Source: Phytoactinopolyspora limicola (GTDB taxonomy: Bacteria > Actinomycetota > Actinomycetes > Jiangellales > Jiangellaceae). Taken from it: DNA of 64,000 bases. Below, piece after piece: positions 36,959 to 46,367 of this stretch. Numbering within the stretch: position 1 is the first letter of the stretch; the number at the start of each line of letters is the position of its first letter. The notes beneath the pieces are model-generated. The model made no database searches, had not been told where the DNA came from, and saw only the letters and a program-made list of their open reading frames with translations. The position numbers and the translations under genes are program-made. The DNA lies in assembly GCF_011320225.1 (NCBI RefSeq), contig NZ_JAAOEN010000010.1, positions 161,880 to 225,879 on the forward strand. The letters are read 5' to 3'.

Positions 36959-38017
36959 ATGCGCACTCCGCCACCTTCCCACGAGACCCCAGGTCAGCGC
37001 GGCATCGACGGCCGTACTGACGGTTGGCCGGCGGTGTCGGTGATCATGCCGGTGCGCGACGAGGAACGTCACCTGGCCGACGCGGTGGCAGGTGTGCTGA
37101 GCCAGGACTATCCGGGTGAGCTCGAGGTCGTCCTCGCCATCGCGCCGTCCACCGACCGCACCGCCGACATCGCGGCCGAGCTGGCCGCCGGCGACCCCCG
37201 GGTGCGGCTGGTCGACAACCCGGCTGGGAACACCCCGGCCGGGTTGAACGCCGCCATCGAGGCGTCGCGGCACGGGATCGTCGTCCGTGTCGACGGACAC
37301 GGTCTGCTCAGTGCTGGCTACATCAGCATGGCGGTGCAGGCGCTGGAGAAGACCGGCGCGGCCAACGTCGGCGGCATCATGCACGCCGAGGGCACCACCG
37401 ACTTCGAGCGGGCCGTGGCCCGCGCATACTGCTCCACGCTGGGCCTCGGCGGGGGCCGGTTCCACGTCGGTGGTCCGGAGGGCCCGGCCGACACCGTGTA
37501 TCTGGGTGTGTTCCGCCGGGACGTCCTGATCCGGCTCGGTGGGTACGACGAACACTTCATCCGGGCCCAGGACTGGGAGCTCAACTACCGCATCCGGGCC
37601 GCCGGTGAACAGGTCTGGTTCACACCCGAACTCACGGTGACCTACCGGCCGCGGCCGACCATCGGTGCCTTGGCCCGGCAGTTCCTACGTACCGGCCAGT
37701 GGCGCCGTGAGGTGATCCGCAAGTACCCGGACACCGCCAGTGTCCGTTATCTGGCCGCTCCCGCGGTGCTTGTCGCCGTCACCGGCGGGGCCGTCGCTGG
37801 GTTGGCGGCCGTTGTGGGCGCTCCTGGCTGGCTGGCCTTGGGGTGGCTCGGACCTGGTGGATATGCCGCAGGTGTGCTCGCTGCCAGCGCGTCGATCAGC
37901 CGGGGGTTGCCGGCGCGGGCCCGGGGGTGGCTGCCGATAGTGCTCGCCACCGTGCACTTGAGCTGGGGCGCTGGGTTCCTGACCGGCCCGCGTCGGGCGA
38001 GGAGCAGCCGCGTATGA
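36959..38017 (+). CDS. GT2-family glycosyltransferase with C-terminal membrane segments
   Basis: A 352-residue inverting glycosyltransferase. The GT-A domain starts VSVIMPVRDEERHL (about 26-39), with a VRVDGHG metal-binding DxD-like position, LGVFRRDVLIRLGGYDE and a QDWELNYRIR acceptor-site ED-like motif. Two hydrophobic stretches near 260-320 should tether it to the membrane. The order resembles ExoA-like polymer glycosyltransferases. Its stop overlaps the uppP start by 4 bases, tying sugar transfer to lipid carrier recycling. Confidence 0.88.
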   Translation: MRTPPPSHETPGQRGIDGRTDGWPAVSVIMPVRDEERHLADAVAGVLSQDYPGELEVVLAIAPSTDRTADIAAELAAGDPRVRLVDNPAGNTPAGLNAAIEASRHGIVVRVDGHGLLSAGYISMAVQALEKTGAANVGGIMHAEGTTDFERAVARAYCSTLGLGGGRFHVGGPEGPADTVYLGVFRRDVLIRLGGYDEHFIRAQDWELNYRIRAAGEQVWFTPELTVTYRPRPTIGALARQFLRTGQWRREVIRKYPDTASVRYLAAPAVLVAVTGGAVAGLAAVVGAPGWLALGWLGPGGYAAGVLAASASISRGLPARARGWLPIVLATVHLSWGAGFLTGPRRARSSRV

Positions 38018-38925
38018 CGTTGTGGGAGGCCGCACTCCTGGGTGTGGTGCAGGGCTTGTTCATGTTCGTTCCGGTCAGCTCCACCAGTCACCTCGCGTTG
38101 ACCCAGCACTGGCTACTGGAACAGGGCTCGGCGATCCCCGCTCCCGACTCGCCGGAGATGATCCTGTTCGACATCATCGTCCACGTCGGCACCCTCGTGT
38201 CGATCGTCGTGGTGATGCGAGCCAGCCTGCAACGCCTCACCGCCGGCATCCTGGCCGACGTCCGCTACGTGGTGACCCGGGGGCCACGCCGTGGCGCGCA
38301 CCGCCGGGGAGCGCGGGACCGGGGCCCGTACCGCCAGTTGAGCGAACTGCACTATCTGCGCCTGGCATGGCTCGGCATGATCACGGTCGCGGTGACCGGC
38401 GGCCTCGGGCTGGTGGTCCGGGCGGTCGGCACCGATGCCTTCGCCAAACCCGCCGCCATTGCCGTTGCGTTGATCATCACCGGGATGATCCTGTGGTGGA
38501 CCGACACCGTGCGATCACTGTGGCGCGATGCCGGGCAGATCACGGTATGGGTGGCCATAGGCATCGGTATCGCCCAGGCCGCAGCCCTGCTACCGGGGTT
38601 GAGCCGCAGCGGGCTGACGATAGCGATGGCGCTGCTCCTCGGCCTGCACCGCCGACTGGCCGCGGAGTACAGCTTCTTCGTGGCCATCCCGACGATTCTG
38701 GCCGCGACGATGGTGCAGTACCTGGACATCGTGCGTGACGATGATCTCACCTTCACTCTCGGTGTCGGGGCCTACGCCGTGGGGTTCGTCGTAGCCGCCG
38801 TGGTGGGTGCGGTGGCGCTCGTCGGTGTCCTGAAGCTGCTCTACCAGGCCCGATTCCGCTTCTTCTCGGTGTATGTCATCGCTTTGGCCGTGGTCATCCT
38901 TGTGGTCCAACCCATCCATCTGTGA
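38014..38925 (+). CDS. uppP: Undecaprenyl-diphosphatase
   Basis: UppP (BacA) dephosphorylates undecaprenyl pyrophosphate to recycle the lipid carrier of wall polymers. The 303-residue membrane protein has the first motif VVQGLFMFVPVSSTSHL (here FVPVSSTSH in place of FLPISSTGH) and the second LLPGLSRSGLTIAMALLLGL, with about eight membrane helices. An Arg-rich loop RGPRRGAHRRGARDRG near residue 90 is longer than usual. It overlaps the upstream glycosyltransferase by 4 bases. The serine-to-glycine change in the first motif hints at a divergent paralogue dedicated to this locus. Confidence 0.9.
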   Translation: MTLWEAALLGVVQGLFMFVPVSSTSHLALTQHWLLEQGSAIPAPDSPEMILFDIIVHVGTLVSIVVVMRASLQRLTAGILADVRYVVTRGPRRGAHRRGARDRGPYRQLSELHYLRLAWLGMITVAVTGGLGLVVRAVGTDAFAKPAAIAVALIITGMILWWTDTVRSLWRDAGQITVWVAIGIGIAQAAALLPGLSRSGLTIAMALLLGLHRRLAAEYSFFVAIPTILAATMVQYLDIVRDDDLTFTLGVGAYAVGFVVAAVVGAVALVGVLKLLYQARFRFFSVYVIALAVVILVVQPIHL

Positions 38926-39159
38926 CATACGGTCGTCGATGGTGTTGCAATGGAGGGCGTTGTGGTGCATCGGGCAGTTGGCCGAAGTGCTCGGTGGGCG
39001 GCCCGTTGGTCGTCCCCATCGGCATGTGATGGAAGGAACGAGGTAGACAGCGGGCATGAGTGTCATCCGGTCGTCTACCCTTGACCAGACTCGCGAACAC
39101 GCGGTGGCGCAGGGTCGTCGCTGCAGGCAGGTGTGTGTCATGAAAGGGCATGCTGGTTA

Positions 39160-40047
39160 ATGAACGCCACTCGGCTCGACGAGGAGTTCACCTCGTCGGT
39201 ACACGTCTACGAGCCGCATCGTAACGGTCTGCCTCGGTTACGGCCCTACTTCAAGGCGCTGTGGCAACGCCGGCCGTTCGCCGTCGAGATGTCGCGGGCC
39301 AGCATCCGGGCCGACAACGTCAACACGTTCCTCGGGCAGATCTGGGTCGTTCTGAACCCCCTGCTGCTCGCCTGCGTTTACTTCCTGCTCGTGATGATCA
39401 TTCGCGGGCGCGGCGCTACGTTCGACGAGAACGTCGAACGATTCGCACACCTCAGCACGGCGCTGTTCCTCTTCTTCTTCTTCTCCGGTTGTGCCCGGCA
39501 AGGAGCATCGAGCGTTGTTGGTGGCGGCAAGCTGCTGCTGAACATGTCCTTCCCGCGGCTGTTGCTCCCGCTGGCGGAGGTGCGTACGGCGTTCTTCAAG
39601 TTCCTGCCCACAATCGTCATCACCCTCGCGATCCTGATCGGGTTCGGCCGCCCGCTGCACTGGCAATCCGTGATCGCCCCGGCATTCTTCCTCATGGTCA
39701 TGATGTTCGGCGCCGGGATGGCCATGATCTTTGCGACGATGCAGGTCTACTTCCGCGACCTCGGAAACTTTCTGCAGTACATGGTCCGGATGTGGCTGTA
39801 CCTTTCACCGATTCTGTGGACGCCGGACATGCCACTGAGTCAGTTGCGTGACCTGGGCCTGCCGGAGTGGGTGGTCCATATCAACCCGTTGTATTCGATG
39901 CTGGGTGGCTGGACCGACTTGATCATCCGAGGGCAAGTCCCGGAGGCAGCGTGGTGGATCGCCGGAGCTTCGTGGTCTGTGGTCGCGTTTGTCGTGGGAT
40001 CCTTGTTCTTCATGTCGAGGGAGCGCGAATTTGCCGTCCGTCTCTGA
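39160..40047 (+). CDS. ABC-2 type polysaccharide export permease (Wzm/TagG-like)
   Basis: The 295-residue inner-membrane protein has an N-terminal amphipathic segment followed by six hydrophobic helices, with the ABC-2 marks LGQIWVVLNPLLLACVYFLL, MYFRDLG-like QVYFRDLGNFLQYMVRMWLYLSPI and NPLYSMLGGWTD. It should form the channel exporting a lipid-linked polymer across the membrane. The ATPase partner begins 10 bases downstream. The ATG at 39160 is preferred; no strong ribosome site is seen. The 234 bases upstream hold no gene and may contain the promoter. Confidence 0.93.
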   Translation: MNATRLDEEFTSSVHVYEPHRNGLPRLRPYFKALWQRRPFAVEMSRASIRADNVNTFLGQIWVVLNPLLLACVYFLLVMIIRGRGATFDENVERFAHLSTALFLFFFFSGCARQGASSVVGGGKLLLNMSFPRLLLPLAEVRTAFFKFLPTIVITLAILIGFGRPLHWQSVIAPAFFLMVMMFGAGMAMIFATMQVYFRDLGNFLQYMVRMWLYLSPILWTPDMPLSQLRDLGLPEWVVHINPLYSMLGGWTDLIIRGQVPEAAWWIAGASWSVVAFVVGSLFFMSREREFAVRL

Positions 40048-40057
40048 AGTCAGCACC

Positions 40058-40843
40058 ATGACCACTACGGCTACCTCCGATCCCGCCGTCCGCGTCGAGG
40101 ACGTGTCGGTGATGTACCGGACGACGTTCGAGAAGGTACCGACGTTCAAGTCGGCGCTGCGCCGGCTCGGCCGAGGCCAACGAGAGGTCCACGAGGTTCA
40201 TGCGCTGACCGACGTGTCCTTCGAGGTCGGCCACGGCACCAGCGTGGGCATCATCGGTGCCAATGGCGCTGGGAAGTCCACCCTCATGCGGGCCATTGCC
40301 GGCATCTTGCCGCCTAGCGAGGGCCGCATCGAGGTCCATGGCCGGGTCAGCACGCTGCTGGCGCTTGGTGTCGGGTTCAAGCGCAAGCTGTCCGGGCGGG
40401 AAAACGTCGTGCTCGGCGGGCTTGCCGCGGGTATGACCCGCGAGGAGCTGGACGAACGTTACGACGAGATCGCGGCGTTCGCCGAGTTGGGCGAGTTCAT
40501 CGACATGCCGATGATGACCTATTCGTCCGGCATGTATAGCCGGCTGGCCTTCTCGGTCGCCGTGCACCTGAACCCGGACATCCTGCTCATCGACGAGGCT
40601 CTGTCCACCGGTGACGCCAAGTTCAAGCAGAAGGCGGCCCGCAAGATGCGTGAGGTCGCGGACAACGCCGGCACCATGTTCCTCGTGAGCCACTCGATGC
40701 GCAGCATCAAGAGGTTGTGTTCGGAGTGCATCTGGCTGCACAAGGGGCAGCTGAAGATGCAGGGTGACCCCGAAGAGGTCATCGCCGCCTACACGAAGTT
40801 CCTCGAGGTCGGCGAGGATGTCTTCAGCCTTGAAGACATGTAA
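40058..40843 (+). CDS. ABC polysaccharide export ATPase (Wzt/TagH-like)
   Basis: The 261-residue ATPase has Walker A GANGAGKST, the Q-loop region VSTLLALGVGFKRKLSGREN, signature YSSGMYSRLAFSVA, Walker B ILLIDEALSTGD and the switch VSHS. The FKRKLSGREN segment and absence of a C-terminal carbohydrate-binding domain place it with teichoic-acid or short Wzt-type exporters. With the Wzm-like permease it exports a surface polymer. A long palindrome follows directly after the stop. Confidence 0.94.
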   Translation: MTTTATSDPAVRVEDVSVMYRTTFEKVPTFKSALRRLGRGQREVHEVHALTDVSFEVGHGTSVGIIGANGAGKSTLMRAIAGILPPSEGRIEVHGRVSTLLALGVGFKRKLSGRENVVLGGLAAGMTREELDERYDEIAAFAELGEFIDMPMMTYSSGMYSRLAFSVAVHLNPDILLIDEALSTGDAKFKQKAARKMREVADNAGTMFLVSHSMRSIKRLCSECIWLHKGQLKMQGDPEEVIAAYTKFLEVGEDVFSLEDM

Positions 40844-40851
40844 CGCTCCCA

Positions 40852-40982
40852 TCCCCGTGATCATTGCGGGATTTCTGCCCTCCCCCCCCAGGTGATCGTC
40901 GCCGCTTTCGTGTCGCCATAGCGACCTGATCTGGGGTTCGATCACCTGGGGGAGGGCAGAAATCCCGCAATGATCACGGGGA
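40852..40982. repeat. Composite palindrome, family member 5
   Basis: Arms at 40852-40898 and 40939-40982 pair over 44 bases; the left arm carries three extra C residues in a run of eight. The outer part opens TCCCCGTGATCATTGCGGGA, like members 2-4. The 40-base loop holds GTCGC-CATA-GCGAC, the hairpin shared with the elements at 44740 and 57473. It follows the exporter operon and probably terminates it. Confidence 0.88.
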
Positions 40983-41023
40983 AGTGCTGCCGTGATGTTT
41001 GTCTCAAAGTGTGACCAAAGATT

Positions 41024-41036
41024 TCACAAATTGTGA
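41024..41036. promoter_or_regulatory. Inverted repeat TCACAA-A-TTGTGA upstream of a small coiled-coil gene
   Basis: A perfect 6-bp-arm repeat lies 24 bases before the start of the coiled-coil gene, in unusually AT-rich DNA that also holds GTGTGACC and TTTCACA. The half-sites resemble CRP-family sites (TGTGA/TCACA), but the spacing is not canonical. Confidence 0.4.
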
Positions 41037-41059
41037 CGGGCTTGCGTAGGGTCACCGTC

Positions 41060-41395
41060 GTGGGTAAAAGTGACAGTGACTCTGACGTGTTGACTGATGG
41101 TGGGTCGGTGCAGACACGTCGGCGGGTACATGGGGCGGACGATTGGCTTGACCACATCGGGCCGGGGCCGGCGGTCCCAAGGATGCGGGCGAGCGAGAGA
41201 CCCGAGAGCGAGGTGGGTCGGTTGCACACTGAGATCGACAAGTTGGAGGCTCGGCTGGCCCGGTCGGAGGCCAGGCTGGCGAAAGTGGAGGGTAGGTTGC
41301 AGCGGATCCTGAGCAGCAGGTCCTACCGGTTGGCTCGGCGGATGGCCGTCACCCGCCGCCGGATCGCCTCGATCGTGGGTGTGGGTGGTCGGTGA
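41060..41395 (+). CDS. Small coiled-coil protein
   Basis: A 111-residue soluble protein with a predicted coiled coil at about 50-85 (EVGRLHTEIDKLEARLARSE and onward, with heptad Leu/Ala) ending in a basic helix ILSSRSYRLARRMAVTRRR. Similar coiled-coil plus SRSYRLxR segments occur at the ends of actinobacterial glycosyltransferases, so a scaffolding role with the surface polymer machinery is plausible. No known domain is recognised. The GTG at 41060 is favoured over the one at 41033. Confidence 0.65.
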   Translation: MGKSDSDSDVLTDGGSVQTRRRVHGADDWLDHIGPGPAVPRMRASERPESEVGRLHTEIDKLEARLARSEARLAKVEGRLQRILSSRSYRLARRMAVTRRRIASIVGVGGR

Positions 41396-41504
41396 ACCGG
41401 TCACGGCCGGATTGTGCGGCCACCGAACCGTAGCCGAACCCAACTCCCAGTAGGTTTGGCCAGTGCGGCGTTCGCCGCCGGTCTCGCTCCTACGAGGCAA
41501 CGTG

Positions 41505-43475
41505 TCAGCGTAGCGCCAGGAACGGCTCTAGAGCCGCAGGGTTGCGCAGCGCCTCCCGGCTCACAGCCCGGTCCGGATCCATTCCGGCCAGAATCCGCTT
41601 AACCGGTACCTCACACTTCTTGCCGTTCAGCGTGCGGGGAACGTCGTTCACCACGATGAAGCGATCCGGCACGTGCCGCGGCGACAACTCCTGGCGCAGC
41701 GCTGCCCGCAGCTCGGGTTCCACACTGGCCAACTCCGTGTCCGGGGCCAGCACCAGGAAACACAGCAGCTCACCGTCGTCGACCCTGGTTCCGGATGTGT
41801 CGATGACGAGCGAGTCGGCGACGCCGGGATGCGCCTCGACCACTCGGTAGAACTCCGCGGTCCCCATACGCACCCCACCCCGATTAAGGGTGGAGTCGCT
41901 GCGGCCGTGGATCACCGCCGAGCCGCGGCTGGTCATGGTGATCCAGTCACCGTGCCGCCAGACTCCGGGGTACTCTCCGAAATACGCGTCGCGCAGCCGA
42001 GATCCGTCGTCGTCATTCCAGAATGCCACCGGCATGGATGGCATCGGCTCGGTGAGTACCAATTCGCCGACCTGTTCGACGACGGGCCGCCCGGACTCGT
42101 CGAACGCCGCGACGGCCGCCCCCAACGAGGGCCGTGACAACTCGCCCAGCCACACCGGCACGTCGGGCGCCGGGCCGATGAACCCGGTACACAGGTCGGT
42201 ACCGCCGGAGAAGCTGGCTATCTGGACACGTGGCCCGAACGAGGCGGCTAGCCAGCGGAACCCGTCCACCGACAGCGGTGATCCCGTCGATCCCACGACA
42301 CGTACGCTGCCGAGGTCGAGGTGGTCCAGCGACAACCCGTCTTTGAGGCAGGCCTGCACGAACGGAGCCGACGTGCCGAAGATGGTGACCTGCTGTTCAG
42401 CGGCGAATTGCCACAGGGCCGGCATGCTGGGATGTGCTGGGCTGCCGTCGAACAGCACCACCGTCGAGCCGACCAACAGGCCCGATACGACGAAGTTCCA
42501 CATCATCCAGCCGGTTGTGGTGTACCAGAAGAAGCGGTCTGCGGGGCCGGCGTCGAAATGCAGCGCCATACCCTTCAGGTGTTCGACAACGATGCCGCCG
42601 TGCCCGTGCACGATGCCCTTGGGCAAGCCGGTGGTACCCGACGAATACAACACCCACAGTGGGTGATCGAACGGGACCGCGTCGAACTCCAACGCCGCGC
42701 CCGCATGTGCCTCGAGCAGGTCGGTCCACGTGTGCCGCCCCGAATGGGTACCAGTGGTGAATCCGGCGCCGGCAGCCAGGTAGGGCACCACCACGGTGGC
42801 GCGGAGGGTGGACAGTTGCGACTCCACCTCGGCGATGGCGTCGAGGATCTGGTACGAGCGGCCGTTGTAGACGTAGCCATCGATGGTGACGAGGACGGTG
42901 GGGTCGAGCTGGGCGAAGCGATCGGCGATGGCACGGGCTCCGAAGTCGGGCGAACACGACGCCCAGACGGCACCCAAGCTGGCGGTGGCGAGGAAGGCCA
43001 CCAGCGTCTCCGGAGAGTTCGGGGCGACGGCCACCACCCGGTCTCCACGCCGGACGCCCAGCTCGATCAGGGCGGCCCGGGCAGCGGCCACCTGGGAGCG
43101 CAGCTGCCCGTACGTCAGTTGCTGCGTGCGGCCGTCCTCACGGCGGAAGATCACGGCGAGATCGGTGTCGTCCTTGCCCGGCCCCGGGCGCAGTGCGTGT
43201 TCGGCGTAGTTGAGTGTGGCACCGGGGAACCAGCGGGTACCGGGCATCGTTCGGTCCGGGAGGACGTCATCAGGCGGGGTGTGGAACGCGACCTCGAAGT
43301 GTTCGGCGAGCGCCCCCCAGAACGCGGCCGGCTCGGTGACCGACCACCGCCAAAGGTCGTCGTAGTTGTGCACGTCGACGATATCCCGCGACCGCAGCCA
43401 ATCCCTGAAACGGGCGATCTGGCTGGTGGCGACCTGCTGATTGTCGGGCGTCCACACGATCTCCGGCTCGGCCAT
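41505..43475 (-). CDS. Acetoacetyl-CoA synthetase
   Basis: This 656-residue adenylate-forming ligase converts acetoacetate, ATP and CoA to acetoacetyl-CoA. The N-terminal ACAS block (FPGATLNYAEHAL) is followed by LYSSGTTGLPKGIVHGHGG, WYTTTGWMMWN, the family-typical SFSGGTDLCTGF, and the C-terminal LNGKKCEVPVKRILAG with the catalytic Lys. The length and motifs match AACS more than acetyl-CoA synthetase. It interrupts the glycopolymer genes on the opposite strand and seems unrelated to them. Confidence 0.94.
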   Translation of the reverse strand: MAEPEIVWTPDNQQVATSQIARFRDWLRSRDIVDVHNYDDLWRWSVTEPAAFWGALAEHFEVAFHTPPDDVLPDRTMPGTRWFPGATLNYAEHALRPGPGKDDTDLAVIFRREDGRTQQLTYGQLRSQVAAARAALIELGVRRGDRVVAVAPNSPETLVAFLATASLGAVWASCSPDFGARAIADRFAQLDPTVLVTIDGYVYNGRSYQILDAIAEVESQLSTLRATVVVPYLAAGAGFTTGTHSGRHTWTDLLEAHAGAALEFDAVPFDHPLWVLYSSGTTGLPKGIVHGHGGIVVEHLKGMALHFDAGPADRFFWYTTTGWMMWNFVVSGLLVGSTVVLFDGSPAHPSMPALWQFAAEQQVTIFGTSAPFVQACLKDGLSLDHLDLGSVRVVGSTGSPLSVDGFRWLAASFGPRVQIASFSGGTDLCTGFIGPAPDVPVWLGELSRPSLGAAVAAFDESGRPVVEQVGELVLTEPMPSMPVAFWNDDDGSRLRDAYFGEYPGVWRHGDWITMTSRGSAVIHGRSDSTLNRGGVRMGTAEFYRVVEAHPGVADSLVIDTSGTRVDDGELLCFLVLAPDTELASVEPELRAALRQELSPRHVPDRFIVVNDVPRTLNGKKCEVPVKRILAGMDPDRAVSREALRNPAALEPFLALR

Positions 43476-43557
43476 GGGCCAAATCTAGCGCTCGTGCCGG
43501 GGTGTCACCGGCGGGGGCTCCGGGACGATAGGGCCGGCCGGCTGACCAGCCCGCCGA

Positions 43558-44649
43558 TCAGCCGGCCGGACCGCTTCCCGCGGCGACCGACTCCAGGGTG
43601 CGCACGAACAGTCCAGCGTCGGCCTCCCAGCTGAAGTGCTCGGTGACCGCCTTGCGCCCGGCAGCGGCGAGCCGGTCCCGTTCCTCCGGCTCGGCGGCAA
43701 GCCTCCGCAGCGCTGCTTCGGCGGCGTCGACGTCGCCGAATCCCACCACGACCCCGCAGCCGTGTGAGTCGACGAGCTCCGCCGAAGCCGGGTTAGGGGT
43801 AGTGATCACCGGCAGCCCGTACGCCATGTACTCGAGCAGCTTGGTGGGGCGCGAATGAGCGTAGTTGGGTTGGTCGTGCAGGAGGCTGATCCCGGCCAGG
43901 GCGCCGGGCAGCAACGCCAACGCGTCGTCGTTCGGGATGAAACCGTGCCAGTGCACGTGACCGGCGTCGTGGGCGGCGCGCACCCGTTCGGCGCACTCGG
44001 GGTCGGCGTTGCCGATCAGGTGGATGCGGAGGTCTGGCGCCAGCCGCCGGCCGAGCTCCACCATTTCGTCGGCCCCGCGGGCGTTGGTGATCCGGCCCAG
44101 GTAGAGAACTCGGTTGTCGACCTGGACGTCGAGTTCGGCGGGCTCCACGACGCTGTTGCGGACGACGGGGTGGTGGTGCTGGAACCGGCCGACATACCCC
44201 TCCTCGGCCAGGAGCAGCGTCATCCGCCGTTCGGCCCGGCGCTCGAGCCGGCGGATCAGGGCGGCCGCGGCTGCGCGGGTCGGGCGTGGTAGCCAGGCTT
44301 TCATGCGTACCGCGGCGGCGGTGTCCTCGTGGACGTCCCAGACCAGACCCGGGTGCCGTATGCCGGTGGTGGCCAGCAAGAGTTCGGGGTCGTGGAGGAG
44401 GACGACGTCGTACTCGGCGGCGTGTCGGCGCAGCAGCCGGCGGGCGGCGCGCAACGCGCGGAGCCGGTGCAGGCCACGCGCCCTCGGGACGTCCACCGAA
44501 CCGAAACCATCCGGGCGGCGCCGCTGGTAACCACTGAACGGCGCGGCGAACGTGACGTTGTGGCCGGCGTCGCGTAGCGCGTTGATCTGCTTGTGCCGGA
44601 TTCGGGTGTCCTCGGGATCGTGGACGACGGTCAAGACCAGGACGTTCAC
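43558..44649 (-). CDS. GT4-family glycosyltransferase
   Basis: A 363-residue GT-B fold transferase. The N-terminal half opens VLVLTVVHDPEDTRIRHKQINALRDAGH, typical of polysaccharide GT4 enzymes; the C-terminal half has RVLYLGRITNARGADEMVE, HGFIPNDDALALL and SRPTKLLEYMAYGLPVITTP, which includes the donor-binding K-x-x-E-Y-M. The donor is unknown; local nucleotide-sugar dehydrogenases suggest that uronates are present in the polymer. It lies after a run of palindromic repeats on the same strand as the dehydrogenase upstream. Confidence 0.91.
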   Translation of the reverse strand: MNVLVLTVVHDPEDTRIRHKQINALRDAGHNVTFAAPFSGYQRRRPDGFGSVDVPRARGLHRLRALRAARRLLRRHAAEYDVVLLHDPELLLATTGIRHPGLVWDVHEDTAAAVRMKAWLPRPTRAAAAALIRRLERRAERRMTLLLAEEGYVGRFQHHHPVVRNSVVEPAELDVQVDNRVLYLGRITNARGADEMVELGRRLAPDLRIHLIGNADPECAERVRAAHDAGHVHWHGFIPNDDALALLPGALAGISLLHDQPNYAHSRPTKLLEYMAYGLPVITTPNPASAELVDSHGCGVVVGFGDVDAAEAALRRLAAEPEERDRLAAAGRKAVTEHFSWEADAGLFVRTLESVAAGSGPAG

Positions 44650-44684
44650 CCGGCCGACTCTACTTCACCGAACAACCTATCTCC

Positions 44685-44850
44685 CGTGATCGTCGCCGGA
44701 TTCGCGTCGCAGCCCTCCGGTGATCGACTTCAAGATTGAGTCGCTATGGCGACACGAAAGCGGCAACGATCACCGGGGATGGGGGCGCGAAAGGGGCGAC
44801 GATCACCGGGGGCGGGGGCGTGGATGCGGCGATGATCACCGGGGATGGTG
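44685..44850. repeat. Composite palindromic and tandem repeat block, family member 6
   Basis: The block has a left module GTGATCGTCGCCGGATTCGC at 44686, an internal pair GGTGATCG/CGATCACC (44719-44726; 44767-44774) enclosing GTCGC-TATG-GCGAC (44740-44753), then three GATCACCGGGG units starting at 44767, 44800 and 44833, an exact 33-bp period. It occupies the 203 bases between two same-strand genes. An antisense frame translating the tandem units as ATITGDGG-like repeats is a by-product. Confidence 0.8.
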
Positions 44851-44852
44851 AG

Positions 44853-46115
44853 CTAGAGGTGCTCGACTGTCTCGGAGGCGGGGGTGATACCTCGGGTATC
44901 GAACACCCGGGGGGCCTTCTTGGCGATCATCTCGCCGTCGTAGGCACTGTGCGCCTGGAGGACCACGGCGATGTCGGCACCGGTGAGCGCCGCGTCGAGA
45001 TCGGCGACCCGGTGCAGCGTGGTGCCGTCGACGTCCCAGGCGGGAACGTGGGGGTCGTGGAAGACGACCTGCGCGCCGAGCGCCATGAGCCGGCGAGCCA
45101 CGGGAACCGCCGGCGACTCTCGTTGGTCGGCGATGTCATGTTTGTAGGTGACGCCCAGCAACAACACCGTTGCGCCGTTGACCGCCTTACGCTCTTGGTT
45201 GAGGAGGTTCTGGATCCGCTGGGCCACATAGTCGGGCATCGTCGCGTTGATCTCCTGGGCCAGCTCCACGAACCGGAACGGGTACCCGAGGCGAGCCCGG
45301 ACGTTGTGGCTCAGGTAGTTGGGGTCGATCGGGATGCAGTGTCCTCCGACGCCCGGCCCCGGGTAGAAGGCTTTGAACCCGAACGGTTTCGTGGCGGCTA
45401 GCCGGATGACATCCCACAGGTCGATGTCGAGTTCGTGGCAGAACCTCGCCATCTCGTTGACCAGCGCGATGTTGACGTGCCGATAGGTGTTCTCGAGGAG
45501 TTTCGCGGTTTCCGCCTCACGGGTGCCGCGTGCCTCGACGACGGTATCGACGAAGCGCCGGTAGAACGCGGCGGCGGCGGCAGTACATGCCAGAGTGTGC
45601 CCGCCGACCACCTTTGGTGTGTTGCGTAGGCCGAAGGTCTGATTGCCCGGATCGATGCGCTCGGGTGAGAACGCGAGGTGGAAGTCCTGCCCGGCTTCGA
45701 GTCCACCCTGTTCGAGGATGGGCCGGACGACTTCGTCGGTAGTACCCGGATACGTGGTGGACTCGAGCACGACGAGGGTGTTGGGACGCAGATGTGCGGC
45801 GATGGCCCGGCTGGCGGCGGTCACCGCGGTGAGGTCGGGCCCGCCCTCGTCGGAGAGTGGGGTGGGGACGCAGATGACGATGGCGTCGGCGGTGGCGAGT
45901 TCGGCGGCGTCGGCGGTGGCGCGGAAACCGGCGTCGAGCATGGCGGCCACGTCGGCGTCGTCGAGATCGTCGACGTGTGAGCGTCCGTCGTTCAGCGCGG
46001 CCACGACGTCGGGTGCGACGTCGAGCCCGAGCACCGTTAGTCCGGCCCGGCTGGCTTCCTGCGCTAGCGGCAAACCGACGTAGCCGAGCCCGATCACCGC
46101 AAGATCTGCGGCCAT
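44853..46115 (-). CDS. Nucleotide-sugar dehydrogenase (UDP-N-acetyl-mannosaminuronate/WbpA type)
   Basis: The 420-residue enzyme oxidises C6 of a UDP-HexNAc to the uronate. It has the NAD motif VIGLGYVGLPLAQEASRAG, CVPTPLSDEGGPDLT, ESTTYPGTTDEV, AFSPERIDPGN and the catalytic Cys in GPGVGGHCIPIDPNYL. The GGHCIPIDP and SPERIDPGN patterns place it with WbpA/WecC proteins, not with Ugd. It gives a second uronate precursor at this locus. It is divergent from an asparagine-synthase-like gene, so amidation of the uronate is an attractive link. Confidence 0.92.
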   Translation of the reverse strand: MAADLAVIGLGYVGLPLAQEASRAGLTVLGLDVAPDVVAALNDGRSHVDDLDDADVAAMLDAGFRATADAAELATADAIVICVPTPLSDEGGPDLTAVTAASRAIAAHLRPNTLVVLESTTYPGTTDEVVRPILEQGGLEAGQDFHLAFSPERIDPGNQTFGLRNTPKVVGGHTLACTAAAAAFYRRFVDTVVEARGTREAETAKLLENTYRHVNIALVNEMARFCHELDIDLWDVIRLAATKPFGFKAFYPGPGVGGHCIPIDPNYLSHNVRARLGYPFRFVELAQEINATMPDYVAQRIQNLLNQERKAVNGATVLLLGVTYKHDIADQRESPAVPVARRLMALGAQVVFHDPHVPAWDVDGTTLHRVADLDAALTGADIAVVLQAHSAYDGEMIAKKAPRVFDTRGITPASETVEHL

Positions 46116-46367
46116 TCCTGCCTCCTCATGGCCTGGGAGCCGCCCGTCGCCGGGCGGCCGTGCGGTCCACTATGCCTGAACCGCCCGACCTGGCTGGCAT
46201 GAGCCCTATCAGGTCAGCGGGGACTTTACCTCTGGTTGGCACTCGAATGCCACTGGCCGGCACCGCGCAGAACATTGCTGTCGCAATCGTCGGGTTCCGA
46301 GGTGTTCGGCTGCGGGTTCTGGCTACTCGGTGAGCGCTGGCTCCGGCCCGCGAGGCAGGATGGAGTC

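Noticed and set aside
44736..45401. Plus-strand frame with repeated ATITGDGG units
   Set aside because: The repeats come from the tandem GATCACCGGGG block and the rest is antisense to the nucleotide-sugar dehydrogenase.
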